NCBI RefSeq assembly: GCF_002127325.2
Contig: NC_035436.2
Coordinates: forward strand, 109,391,591-109,455,590
Reading direction: 5' to 3'
From: Helianthus annuus
Taxonomy: Eukaryota; Streptophyta; Magnoliopsida; Asterales; Asteraceae
DNA: 64,000 nucleotides
Shown: positions 24,401 to 34,983 of the stretch, piece after piece
Numbering within the stretch: position 1 is the first letter of the stretch
How the letters are laid out: each line of letters starts with the position of its first letter
Notes under the pieces: model-generated
Database searches by the model: none
Told to the model about the DNA's origin: nothing
The model's input: only the letters and a program-made list of their open reading frames with translations
Translations under genes and position numbers: made by a program

Positions 24401-25110
24401 TTGCAGGTGGAAGTTCAGAGGATGAACAGAAGAACCCTTTCTGGAAACAGTCAAACCAGCAGTTTCTTGCTGAAGTGAAGAAGAATCTGAGAAAGTTTGC
24501 TAAAAGAGTTGACATAAGAACATGTTTCAAATGCCAAGAAGTTGGACATATAGCTTGGAATTGTCCCAAGTCCAACTACAAAGAACTGGGAGTTTCTTCT
24601 AACTGTGATTCAAGAAGGAAATTTATTGATAAGACAAAATTTTTTTTGAAAAAGGATAAACTGTTTGAAAATTCTATTTCTGAAAAAGGTGAAAGTTCAA
24701 AACGGTTTTACAAAAGAAAAGGTGATATGAACAAGCAAAAATGGGTTGTTAAAACTGAGAGTAATTCTGAGAATGAATCTGATTCCATAAAATCAGAGGA
24801 GTCTTTGGTTGAGAAAAAGGATGTGAATTCCGTTCCAGAGGTGAACGATGAAAATTTTCCTCCATTATCAAAGGAAAATATGAAGTCGAAAGTTGGTAAG
24901 GTTGAGATCTCAAATCAATTCTTCGCTGATAAAGGAGAATTTGATGTTAAAAGCGCTTTCAACGGGAAAGTCAAACATATTTTCGGTAAGATGGTTGATA
25001 GAAAAGTAAAAGGTGCCAAAGAGTTTTACAAATCAAAATGTTGGTTGGACAGATGTGTACCAAAATCACCCAAGGCTGGTCAGGCTTGGGTGTACATAAT
25101 GTTTGAGTAA
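21430..25110 (+). pseudogene. Long Copia-type gag of element D, broken
   Basis: The frame is already open at 21430, where C interrupts it. N-terminal capsid region: PPKLMYIEDFKGWQNRFENW to about 22080, resembling the UBN2/Copia gag domain. Then a Ser/Asn/Gln-rich linker, a first zinc knuckle whose last Cys reads Tyr (CFRCKGKGHFKREY, about 22640-22680), a coiled coil with repeated VEKIVEVEK units (23160-23300), a Ser/Asp/Glu-rich stretch (23940-24000), a second knuckle (CFKCQEVGHIAWNC, about 24520) and the tail PKAGQAWVYIMFE. Lesions: frameshifts near 21889 and near 22075, and TAA at 22816-22818. At about 1200 codons it is far longer than typical Copia gag (about 300). No protease or other pol domain follows in frame. 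Confidence 0.82.
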
Positions 25111-25218
25111 ACACCTGTTGATGTAAGAAACTATGTAGCTGACGCTATCCAAAGACCAAAAGAACACAAGATGTTTGAAGACAAAGTTACACTATGAAGC
25201 TATTATCAAGGGGGAGTC
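25111..25218 (+). pseudogene. 3' tail of a different Copia-like element (end of an ORF plus PPT)
   Basis: Right after the D gag stop, the frame reads PVDVRNYVADAIQRPKEH then KMFEDKVTL and a stop at 25198, then a CAAGGGGGAGTC polypurine tract. I take this as the last codons of another element's ORF, because the D-specific 3' sequence resumes after the LTR at 25681. ACACCTG occurs at both joins (about 25110-25117 and 25678-25684), consistent with a microhomology join. The protein fragment is not one I can assign to a domain. Confidence 0.55.
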
Positions 25219-25680
25219 TGTTGGTGCATATTCTGTGACAACATCTTAATAGTTTGATTAATTAGTTTTTGGATTTTTTGTAATGGGCTTAGCTTATTGG
25301 TTAGTGAGTTTATTATTGTAATGGGCTTGGAAAATGGCCTAGTCCATGTAGGAAGCCCAGTTCACAAACATGTGGTATATAAACATGTTTTGTGATTAGG
25401 GTTTTAGGAGTTAGAGAATTTTAGAGAGAGAAAACGTAGAGAGAGAGAGTAAGAATTCGAAATTAGGGTTCTTAGGCAAGATCACAGAGATAGGCTGTGA
25501 GGTTGTGAGGTCTTGAATTGATTGTAAAACTTCTAGTTTGGATAATCAATAGAAGACCCATTTGATTGTGAATTCTGTTTTCTACTCGTTTCTGTAACAA
25601 ATCTGATCTAGAGGATTCCACACTCTAGGTTAGATAAACAATTCTGTGAAGATCCATACGAATCAAGGGGACCTACAACA
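25219..25680 (+). repeat. LTR of an intruding Copia-like element inside D
   Basis: It is 462 bp with perfect TGTTG...CAACA ends, a PPT immediately upstream and a TATATAAA box at 25376-25383. It differs from the LTR of D (27836-28361) beyond the first dozen bases. No second LTR is visible, so this is a 5'-deleted copy. Confidence 0.8.
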
Positions 25681-27835
25681 CCTGACTTGCCGGAGCTCCC
25701 AGGTTGGTAAGATGGAGCAGGAATCGGCATCATTCTTCATAACAGTTTTGATTGTGCCTATTTACAAGTGGTACAGAGGTTTGTTCTGACAAAGTGATTA
25801 ATCAAGGTCATTAATTTGAACTTAATGTAATCCTCATGCATGTGTTTGAAAACAATGTGATGAAATGAACCCCAACCTACAAGTGGTTACAACACAACTT
25901 ATTTTCCGGAAAAACCATTTTGATTAAAACAAACTTAAGTGTTTTGAAATCTTAATGGGAAAATAGTTTGTTGTGAGGGGGAGTTCTAATTGTTGATGCC
26001 AAGTGGATGGCGAATTGAAGCTTGAAAATCAGTTGTCATTTTGCTTGTACAGTTTGTTTTCAAGTTTTCTTTAAATGTGTTTGCATTTTAGTGGGAGTAA
26101 AAATTTCAGAAAATCCAAAAACATTAGAAAATTTGAAAAAGACAAAAAATGATAAAATACAAAAATGAGTTTTGTTGTGAAAAGAGGAAATGATAGTACA
26201 TCAGTGAACTATCACAGCATGCTAAAGAATTGTAAAGTTATAATGTGATAAACGGTCTCACTGATGATGTGCCAGTAGGTTTTTACACATTTAGTAGATT
26301 GTGTTCGAGATATAAACCTAAACTTCAAACTTACTTATTTTGTGGAGAACATCTCTCGGATATATGGGTAACCCCCGAAATCTTGTTTGAAAGGTCCCTC
26401 TTTCTGAGATACTAGGTCTTTATACCCAGTGATATCTGGGGTATTATTCCGGGACTTCTGATTTTGCGGAAGCAATGGCCTTGTCCCCGTATAATACTTT
26501 ACGCTTGCTTGAAATAAAAGCACCACCATCAGCATAAAAAAATGATGAAACATTTCTTGGATATATGGGTAACCCCCGAAATCTTGTTTGAAAGGTCCCT
26601 CTTTCTGAGATACTAGGTCTTTATGCTTAGTGATATCTGGGGTATTATCCCAGGACTTCTACTGAATGGAAATTCTGACCTAGTCCCCGTATAATACTTT
26701 CTGCAAATGCTTGAAATACAGCGTCACCCTCAGCATAAATAATGATGAAACATTGAAAAATGCTAATCATGTGCTGTTGAAGAAAAGATCCTCTAAAGGG
26801 GACACACCAAAAGTCGAAGCCATCATCTCTCTGCTGAACGGAAGTTCTGATCTGAGCTCTCATGGCCCTCGCATTTAACCCCTTACAGATATCATCTAGG
26901 TATACTCACCTGTAAGATTGAATATTGGGATCTGGATACGGGAGTATATTCAAGTGGTGGGACACGCGAATAAGTTTAAGTGCTTAGGACATTAATCTCG
27001 TATCTCGAAACAGTTGAACTTTGTGTGAAAATTTAAGTGGATCAGTATACTGACAATCTAAGTGAATTGTTTAGAACTTAAAATGTTTAAAGCTTAACGG
27101 TGTTGGTGATTTGTCTCAAAAACTGATATGATCCTCTAACACAAACTCGTAAAAATATTGTATGTAAATATTTCTGTACTGCATTTCATATTATATCAAA
27201 AATCCAAAAAGATTTTCGGTGTGTTTTAGCATAATTTTGAAAAATTCAAAAAGATTTTAGACAACTAATGTTGAAAAGCTGATTTTCAAAATTCCGACTG
27301 TTGAACATGACGAACAGGTTTGGGAAAGCTTGTTTGAAGATGTTTAAAAAGAAAATTGATATACATGCAAGTGGGTCATCAGAAATTGATATGTTAAATC
27401 ATTTTGTACAATACTTGAAAATGATGTGTTCGGTTTGTGTTTTCAAGTAGTTAGCAGGGTTTCTAAATTTATTATATCTTATCTTTTATGAAACTTATGT
27501 TTTGGGTAGAGAATATGCATGTTATGGCTATGAGAGAGCCAGGTTGTGATTCCTGATCCTGTAAATATGTGAGCAAAAGTAAGAGCCAGACTACGATCCC
27601 AACACAAGTTGAGGGGGAGTCTGTTAGAGAAAGAGAGTCTGCAGATGCAAGAGCTAGGAATTTGATCCTAAAGATGCCAGAGAGTGATAGAGCATCATCC
27701 GAGGGGGAGTTTAGCTGAAGAAAGAATTAGAGTGTGGAAAGAGCCAGAGAAAGATTCTGGAAGCCCGAAGACTGATAAAGACTAAAGGCGTTGATGACTC
27801 GACACTTAAGACTCGTCAACATCCGAGGGGGAGTC
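25681..27835 (+). other. Conserved non-coding 3' region of element D
   Basis: It resumes with CCTGACTTGCCGGAG..., the sequence that directly follows the gag stop in E and F2. Several GAGGGGGAGTC purine runs occur near 27609, 27699 and 27826; only the last is at the LTR. No ORF is supported. It holds a tandem duplication at 26358-26756. Confidence 0.75.
26358..26756 (+). repeat. Tandem duplication of about 200 bp in D
   Basis: A unit starting GGATATATGGGTAACCCCC at 26358 is repeated from 26559 with about 10% differences and small indels. The corresponding region is single in E (minus strand, about 12880-12690) and in F2 (about 33980-33780), so the duplication is specific to D. Confidence 0.8.
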
Positions 27836-27940
27836 TGTTGGTGCATACATCTGTCGACTTCGTCTTGTATCGAGTCTTGTACTAGAATTTTTAGATCAGG
27901 GCACATTGTATGGGAAACTAGGTTTTGTGTTAAAGTGGGT

Positions 27941-28136
27941 AATTCCGCTTGAAATTGACACTGCCACTTTCAAGGGAAATTAGAATTATTCTAATTCCGC
28001 TTGAAATGGTCAGTACCACTTTCAAGGGAAATTAGAATTATTCTAATTCCGCTTGAAATGGTCAGTGCCACTTTCATGGGAAATTAGAATTATTCTAATT
28101 CCGCTTGAAATGGTCAGTGCCACTTTCAAGCGGAAT
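27941..28136 (+). repeat. 52-bp tandem array with 13-bp inverted arms in D LTR U3
   Basis: Three full 52-bp units and a partial fourth. Each begins ATTCCGCTTGAAA and contains the complementary arm TTTCAAGCGGAAT, which is perfect in the last unit and changed to TTTCAAGGGAAAT in earlier ones. The array ends 10 bp before the TATA box. Confidence 0.88.
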
Positions 28137-28145
28137 CAACTCCAC

Positions 28146-28153
28146 TATAAATA
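28146..28153 (+). promoter_or_regulatory. Predicted TATA box of D LTR
   Basis: TATAAATA, 10 bp after the 52-bp array. F1 (31109-31116, minus) and F2 (32530-32537, minus) have the same TATAAATA after their own word arrays. Confidence 0.65.
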
Positions 28154-28361
28154 CCCTAGTTTTGTTGTCATTTGTAACAGAATTAGATTGATATACCGAG
28201 GTGCTGCCGGTCTGTCTAGTGATTGTAAACAGTGTTAAATCAATATACAAGACGTTTAAAGTGATATTCAAGCTGTTTCATAGTCTATACGTCTGTTTCC
28301 GCCTTTCGTATAGATAAGAACTCTTCTGAACGACTCGTTTGGGTCACGCTTCGATCCTACA

Positions 28362-29349
28362 TATTAGGATGTGCTTGATTTCTGATTATTAGAGTAACTA
28401 ATCTAACCGAGCAAACCAAGGTGAGTTCACACACTTTCTAAGGCATGGGATTCCCGGTGGTAGGGAATGGGATAAAAGAATTAAAACGGAACCTACATAT
28501 CCTCCTTGGGTAGGATATGTACTTCCATCCTCCATGGGTAGGATGCCAATATTAATCCTGCGTATTCTCCTTTGGTAGAATACGTGCGTTTGTCCTCCTT
28601 GGGTAGGACAACAACCTTAAAACTTACTAGACAAAACTCTATCATTAAGTCCCTCATTTTATATCGACTTAATCGCCGAGGCCAATGGCGAGCGGGTCAT
28701 TAGTTAATAGCGCTATTAGGTTAACAAACCTCACACCGTGCCGTTCAGACGGGCGTGTACTAATGGACTATGGAAAATTGTCAATGAAGATAGACATTGA
28801 CGTAGGGCACAACTTACTTTCGTTAGTAGTCGATATGGTAACAGTCTAGTGGTTCACATGGGGAAGCCCCCACTGATTACGGATATGGTTTGGGTAATAA
28901 AGAAGGAACTGGTTAATCTTATTTTCAACTATGGGGTAACCCCCACGGCAAGTAAGCCAGCAAAAGACAAACCATGTTTTCGGAAACAACTTAAAACTAA
29001 ACAACCAACTGTGAACTCACTCAACTTTGTTGCTGACTCGTTGTTACATGCCTTACAGGTCGCTAGATGCTTATGGAACTTGCACGAGGAGGAGGTCGTT
29101 GTGGGATATGGACTGTTATGTTCCGTGCGTAACATTTGAACTTTATAAACTTATTGAACTTATGTTTTGGTTTTACGTTTTATGCTTCCGCTGTTAACTT
29201 AAAGTTGGTTACTTTCTTTTGGTCACCAATTGTATTATGGTTGGTTTTGTTTACTTAATTACGTGGTTCAATATGATTGGTGGCTCGATCCTGGTCATGT
29301 CACACCACCATGCGGTGATACTCCGCTTGTGGATTTTGGGGGTGTGATA
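28362..29349 (+). repeat. 3' part of the LTR of element I (degraded)
   Basis: It aligns with the last 0.9 kb of the LTR of C: GAGTTCACAC, AAGGCATGGGATTCCC, hairpin array, CGTTAGTAGTCGATATGG, and the end GATTTTGGGGGTGTGATA (C to T in the usual TGTGACA). The left part was separated by the insertion of D. The LTR joins pol directly at 29350, so the primer site, gag and protease are deleted. Confidence 0.82.
28494..28611 (+). repeat. Four covarying hairpins with constant loop (element I LTR)
   Basis: Stems and loops: TACATATCCT/AGGATATGTA (28494-28521), CATCCT/AGGATG (28526-28545), CGTATTCT/AGAATACG (28561-28584), TTGTCCT/AGGACAA (28590-28611). The 8-nt loops are CCTTGGGT, CCATGGGT, CCTTTGGT and CCTTGGGT. 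All four stems are perfect although their sequences differ. Confidence 0.85.
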
Positions 29350-30889
29350 GTAAAGAACAGGGGAAAGGCATATCTGTCTTACGTGATCGATACCAATCAA
29401 GTTGTACCGAAGCTGGAAAATAAAAAAGTAGTGAATGATTATCCAGATGTATTTCTAGAGGATTTACCGGGGCTTCCGCCCAAACGTGAAGTGGAGTTTA
29501 AGATAGAGCTTACCCCGGGAGCCGCACCGGTAGCTAAAGCTCCTTATCTGTTGTCCCCGACCGAAATGAAAAAATTAATGACCCAACTTCAAGAATTGCT
29601 CGACAAGGATTTTATTCGACCAAGTGTCTCGCCATAGGGAGCACCCGTATTATTCGTAAGGAAGAAAGATGGTTCGATGCGAATGTGCATCGACTATCTA
29701 GAGTTGAATAAGTTAACAGTGAAGAATCGTTGCCCCTTACCCAGAATTGACGATTTATTCGACCAACTTCAAGGGGCGAGCTGGTTTTCAAAGATTGATT
29801 TGCGATCAGGGTATCACCAACTGCGGGTACGAGAAGAGGATGTGCCGAAAACTGCATTTCGAACGCGGTATGGACATTGTGAGTTCCGAGTAATGTCCTT
29901 CGGCTTAACAAATGCGCCAGCTGCATTTATGGAAATAATGAATCGGGTGTGCCGGCCTATGCTTGATAAGTATGTAATCGTTTTTATTGATTGTATACTA
30001 GTGTACTCCCGAACTGAAGCAGAGTAGGCTTCACACTTACGTGATGTGCTGGAGACGCTCCGTAAGGAAAGGTTATATGCAAAGTTCTCAAAATGCGCCT
30101 TTTGGCTTAGAGAAGTACAAATTTTGGGTCATGTAATCAATGCGGACGGTGTCCATGTGGACCCGTCCAAAGTAAAGGCAGTGATGAATTGAGTACCCCC
30201 GAAGAATTCAAGCGAGATAAGAAGCTTTTTGGGCTTGGCTGGTTATTACAGTTGATTTATCCAGGATTTCTCCAAAATAGCCTCACCCATGACAAAGTTA
30301 ACGAAGAAAAGTGAAAAGTTTTTATGGGACGAAGAACAAGAAAAAGCATTTCAGGCGTTGAAAGAAAAACTCTCAAGTTCTCCGGTGTTGACATTACCGG
30401 ATGGAACGGATGATTTGGTGGTATATACTGATGCCTCCCATCAGGGTCTTGGGTGTGTACTAATGCAAAGGGGTAAAGTCATTGCCTATGCTTGAAGACA
30501 ACTCAAGCAACATGAAAATAATTATCCAACCCACGATCTAGAATTGGCGGCGGTCGTGTTCGCCTTGAAGATATGGAGACATTACTTTTGAATGAGGCGC
30601 ACAAGTCTCGATACTCCGTTCATCCAGGAGCTACAAAAATGTATCGAGACTTAAGGATGAATTATTGGTGGCCGGTAATGAAAAGAGATATTGTCAAGTA
30701 TGTGGCTAAATGTTTGACATGTTCCCAAGTAAAGGCCGAACACCAAAGACCGTATAGGAAATTGCAACCGTTGGAGATACCGGTATGGAAGTGGGAGCAT
30801 GTAACGATGGATTTGGTGACTAAGCTTCCCAAGACAATAAAAGGGCATGATGCAATATGGGTGGTCGTTGATCGACTGACCAAAAGTGC
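29350..30889 (+). pseudogene. Element I pol remnant: RT, RNase H start, integrase zinc finger
   Basis: It begins in the protease-RT linker ([18 protein letters not shown]) and runs through RT ([11 protein letters not shown]; the catalytic motif reads FIDCIL instead of FIDDIL at about 29990), the start of RNase H (YTDASHQGLG) and then, after a deletion near 30588, the integrase zinc finger ([18 protein letters not shown]) up to VDRLTKSA. In-frame stops at about 29635, 30026, 30190, 30255, 30493 and 30588. It is more divergent from the other copies than they are from each other and is the oldest layer here. F1 interrupts it at 30889. Confidence 0.9.
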
Positions 30890-31294
30890 TGTAGGATCGT
30901 TTGCACGACCAAAACGAGTCGTTCAAAAGAGTTCTAATAAATACAAGAGGCGGAAACAAACGTATCGACTTAGAATCAACTTGATTTGCACACAGAATCA
31001 CTTTTAATGTCTAGTATATTCATTTGACAACGAATTACAGTGAAAAGACACCTCGGCAGCACTTCAGTACCGGAATCAGAACTCTTCCAAATGACTTGAC
31101 AGCCCAGATATTTATAGGCATGGCATTTCGCATAGAATGGGCAAATGCCATTTCATGCGAAATGGATTCTTCCATTTCGTGCGGAATGGTCCATCACATC
31201 CAATTTCATCTAAACTAGCTTATCAAGCTCTATTCTATCCAATCTAGATACAAGACTCGATATAAGACGAAGTCGACAGACATATGCACCAACA
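30890..31294 (-). repeat. 3' LTR of F1
   Basis: It is 405 bp; on the minus strand TGTTGGTGCATATG...GATCCTACA. U3 has words such as CCATTTC/GAAATGG around GCAT, about 90 bp in total, then TATAAATA (31109-31116). Confidence 0.88.
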
Positions 31295-32321
31295 GACTCC
31301 CCCTTGGATGTTGACGAAGTCTTCAGTGTCGAGTCTTCAAAGTCTTTAGTCTTTCTCAGCCTGCGAGCTCTTCCAAAGTATCTGATAGTGTAATCATCCA
31401 TCAAATTCTATCTTCTTCTCTCTCAGCAGCAGCTAACCTCCCCCTTGGATGTTGATCTAACCATCTTTATCTCCTCTTTCTCTTTCTTCAGAATCTCAAT
31501 CTGGCTCTACTATCTTCAGACTCCCCCTTGCTAGCTGATTCCCCCTTAATTTGTGCTGGGATCGTAATGTGGCTCACACTCTGCTCATGCTTTGCAGCCT
31601 TCACAGGATCAAGATGGAAGCCTGACTCTAGATATGCTTATGCAGAAAACTCTTCAGGAATCCGAACCTGGCTCTTTCCAAGCTTCATTCCTGCACATCC
31701 TCTACCTCAAAATATATTTCACAAATTTGAGATTTGACAAATTTATTCTCTGCTTACTACTTGAAGAAACAAACTCAAAACATCATTTGTTATAATATGA
31801 CATTTCTCAAATTATCTCAACCATTTAACTTTACTTTTCATCTCGAACTAACTCTTCCAAACCTGTTCATCATGTTTAACACTTAGAATTTTGAAAATCA
31901 GCTTTTCATCATCAGTTGTTGAAATCTTTTTGTACTTTTCAAAAATTTATGCTAAAACACACTGAAAATCTTTTTGGATTTTGTTTTTAATGAAATGCAA
32001 TATGGTAATATTTACATACAATATTTTTGTGAGTTTGTGTAAGAGAATCATATCAGTCTATGAGACAAATCACTAACACCGTTAAGCTTTAAGCATTTTA
32101 AGTTTTAAACGATTCACGTAGATTGTCAATATACAGATCCACTTAAATTTTCACACAAAGTTCAACTGTTATGAGATATGAATTTAGTGTTTTAAGCACT
32201 TAAACTTATTCGTGTGTCCCACCTCAGAATATACTCCCGTATCCAGACTTCTATATTCTGTCTTACAGGTGAGTGTACACTAATGATATCTGTAAACGGG
32301 TAAATGCGAGACCATGAGAGC
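30890..32321 (-). mobile_element. Element F1: Copia-like gag-only family, 3' end only
   Basis: 3' LTR (30890-31294) in minus orientation, PPT, then about 1.0 kb of the family's non-coding 3' region, cut by F2 at 32321. It inserted into the integrase codons of I; the left flank is AGTGC (30885-30889). The rest should lie to the right of all nested elements, outside the window. Bases 31308-32321 hold no supported gene. Confidence 0.83.
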
Positions 32322-32764
32322 TGTAGGATCGTGTACGGACCCGAACGAGTCTATCAGAGGAGTTTTTATCAGTTTCAGAGGCGGAAACTAAGAAACTAAT
32401 GTAGACACAGCTAATAATTCACATTAAACAGCTTTTATATTGATCTAACAGCTTGTACAATTAAAAGGAAAACCGGCAGCACCTCGGTATCTGAAATTAT
32501 AAAAGATACAAATGGTTTCGCTCTAAAGGTATTTATACTATTGAGATTCCGCTTGAAAGTGTCCAAGAACATTTGGGGCGGAATACCATTGATGTGATTC
32601 TGCTTGAAAATGACAATTTTCATTTCAAGCGGAATAACCTACTTCAAGCGAAATCATCATTTAACAATCCTAAAACTTGTATCTTCTCGTACAACGTGCC
32701 CTGATCTAACCTATCAAGACTAAGACTCGATACAAGACGAAGTCGACAGATGCATGCACTAACA
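32322..32764 (-). repeat. 3' LTR of F2
   Basis: It is 443 bp; on the minus strand TGTTAGTGCATGC...GATCCTACA. U3 contains ATTCCGCTTGAAA-type words in both orientations and then TATAAATA (32530-32537). Confidence 0.88.
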
Positions 32765-34918
32765 GACTCCCCCTCAGATGTTGACGAGTCTTTCGTGTCG
32801 ATTCTTTACGTCTTCAATCTCTATCAGTCTTTGGGCTTTTCTCTAACTCTTATCATCAACAGACTCCCCCTAACAATGTGCTGGCATTCCTTAAGTTCAT
32901 CAGCATCATCTGCTTCAGGATCGTAGTCTGGCTCACACATTATCCACACAGAAACTTCAGGTATCGGAACCTGGCTTTAAAAACTTCCTTTGATTTTGTT
33001 CCAAGATCATGACCTGGCTCTCTTCTAGCTCAGGTAATCCGCACAATCTCTACCTCAAAGTAAATTTCATGACAATTAAATATCAAAAAATATATGCACT
33101 AACTCAAACTCTCCCTCAAATCAACCAGAAAGATTTATTAATTTTAATCCTGATGAACCACTTGTAGATTTGATTAAAATTAATTTGTTTAAGAACAAAC
33201 TCCCCCTCACAAAAATGTCATCATGTTTAGCACTTGGAATTTTGAAAATCAGCTCTCCAATACTAGTTGTCGAAAATCTTTTTGAATTTTTCAAAACTTT
33301 ATGCTAAAACACAATCTTTTTGGGTTTTTTCTAAGATTTTCAGTGTGTTAAAATGCAGTAAAGAAATATTTACAGACACTATTTTTGTGAGTTTGTGTAA
33401 GAGGATCATATCAGTTTTTTGAGACATATCACTAACACCGTTAAGTTTCATTTCATTTTAAGTTTTAAACAATTCACCTAGATTGTAAGTATATTAGTCC
33501 ACTTAAATTTTCACACAAAGTTCAATTGTTCCGAGATACGAGATTAATGTCTTAAGAACTTAAACTTATCCGTGTGTCCCACTACTTGAATTTACTCCCG
33601 TTTTCAGATCCCAATATTCAGTATTACAGGTGAGTATACCTAGATGATATCTGTAAGGGGTTAGATGCGAGACCGTGAGAGCTCAGGTCAGAACTTCCGT
33701 TCAGCAGAGAGATCACGGTTCGACTTTTGGTGTGTCCCCTTTAGCGGATCTTTTCTTCAACAGCACATGATTAGCATTTTTCAATGTTTCATCATTATTT
33801 ATGCTGAGGGTGACGTTGTATTTCAAGCATTTGCAAAAAGTATTATACGGGGACTAGGTCAGAATTTCATTCAGCAGAAGTCCCGGGACAATACCCTAGA
33901 TATCATTAAGCATAAAGACCTAGTATCTCAGAAAGAGGGACCTTTCAAACAAGATTTCGGGGGTTACCCATATATCCAAGAAGATTGTTCCACACAAATT
34001 AAGCAAGTTTGAATTTTTAGGTTTATATCTCGTCACAATCTACTAAATGTGCAAAAACCTACTGGCATATCCGCAGTGAGATTGTTTATCACATTTTAAC
34101 TTTCCAATTCTTTAGCATGTTGTGACAGTCCACTGATGTACTATCATTTCCTCTTTTTCACAACAAAACTTGTTTTTGATTTTATCATGTTTTTGGCTTT
34201 TTCAAATTTTCTAATGTTTTTGGATTTTCTGAAATTTCTACTCCCCCTAAAATTCAAACACAATTAAAGAAATTTGAAAAACAAAAACTAAGCTGTTGAC
34301 CCACTTAGAAACAAATTTTGAAAACAAACTATACAAGTAAAATGACAACCGATATCAAATTGCTTCAATTCGCCATCCACTAGGCATAAACAATCAGAAC
34401 TCCCCTTTTTATACAAAATATTTTCTCATTATGATTTCAAAACACTTAAGTTTGTTTTAATCAAAATGATTTTTCCGGAAAATAAGTTTGTTTTTACCAC
34501 TTGTAAGGACTGGTTCATCATCTTGTTTTTCAACCATTTCAATAAGGATTACATCAAGTTCAACTTAATGACCTTGAATAATCACTTTGTCAGTACAAAC
34601 CTATGTACCACTTGGAAATAAAATTTTGTAAGAAAATCAAGTACAACTTAATGTCCCTGATTTACCACTTGTAAGAACAAAACTATACCAGTTGTAGGAA
34701 CACAATCACCTGTATCAAGTGTAGGAATAAAACATCTACACTCAAACATTTTACCAACTAGAATGCTGATTCCTGCTTCGCACTTACCGACCTGGAAGCT
34801 CCGACAAAGTCCATTATAACCTGTAAAATGTAAAAATTTTATGATTCATTTCATTTAAGAAAGATGCTGATTCCTGATCCATGATTACAAACTTGTGATC
34901 TCCGGCAAGTCAGGTTTT

Positions 34919-34983
34919 TCAATGAAAGAAAATGTCCACCCAAGCCTGACCATCCTTGGGTGAAATCAACTCTTCAGCAGTTG
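34919..34983 (-). pseudogene. C-terminal end of F2 gag
   Basis: The minus strand reads TAEELISPKDGQAWVDIFFH then a stop. It is homologous to the PKAGQAWV tails of D and E. The insertion of G at 34984 removes the rest from view. Confidence 0.78.

Larger units (their letters stand above)
21429..28361 (+). mobile_element. Element D: Copia-like gag-only element, 3' portion
   Basis: Visible parts: gag from the capsid domain (21430) to 25110, an intruding Copia 3' tail with LTR (25111-25680), a 2.15-kb non-coding region, PPT, and 3' LTR (27836-28361). Its 5' LTR and gag start would lie left of C, outside the window. The LTR ends GATCCTACA, followed by TATTA (28362-28366), the probable target duplication in the LTR of I. 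D and E share the gag C-terminus and the 3' non-coding blocks but differ in LTR and in the gag N-terminus. Confidence 0.85.
27836..28361 (+). repeat. 3' LTR of element D
   Basis: It is 526 bp, TGTTGGTGCA...GATCCTACA. The end matches the LTR ends of F1 and F2 (CGTTTGGGTC, GATCCTACA). It carries a 52-bp tandem array just before the TATA box. Confidence 0.9.
32322..34983 (-). mobile_element. Element F2: Copia-like gag-only family, 3' end only
   Basis: 3' LTR (32322-32764), PPT, about 2.15 kb of non-coding 3' region (32778-34918; blocks shared with E and D, no supported gene) and the last codons of gag (34919-34983). It inserted into F1 after AGAGC (32317-32321). G/H cut its gag at 34984. The post-gag motif CCTGACTTGCCGG...GGTAAG is present twice here (about 34859-34915 and a diverged copy about 34757-34815). 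Confidence 0.82.
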
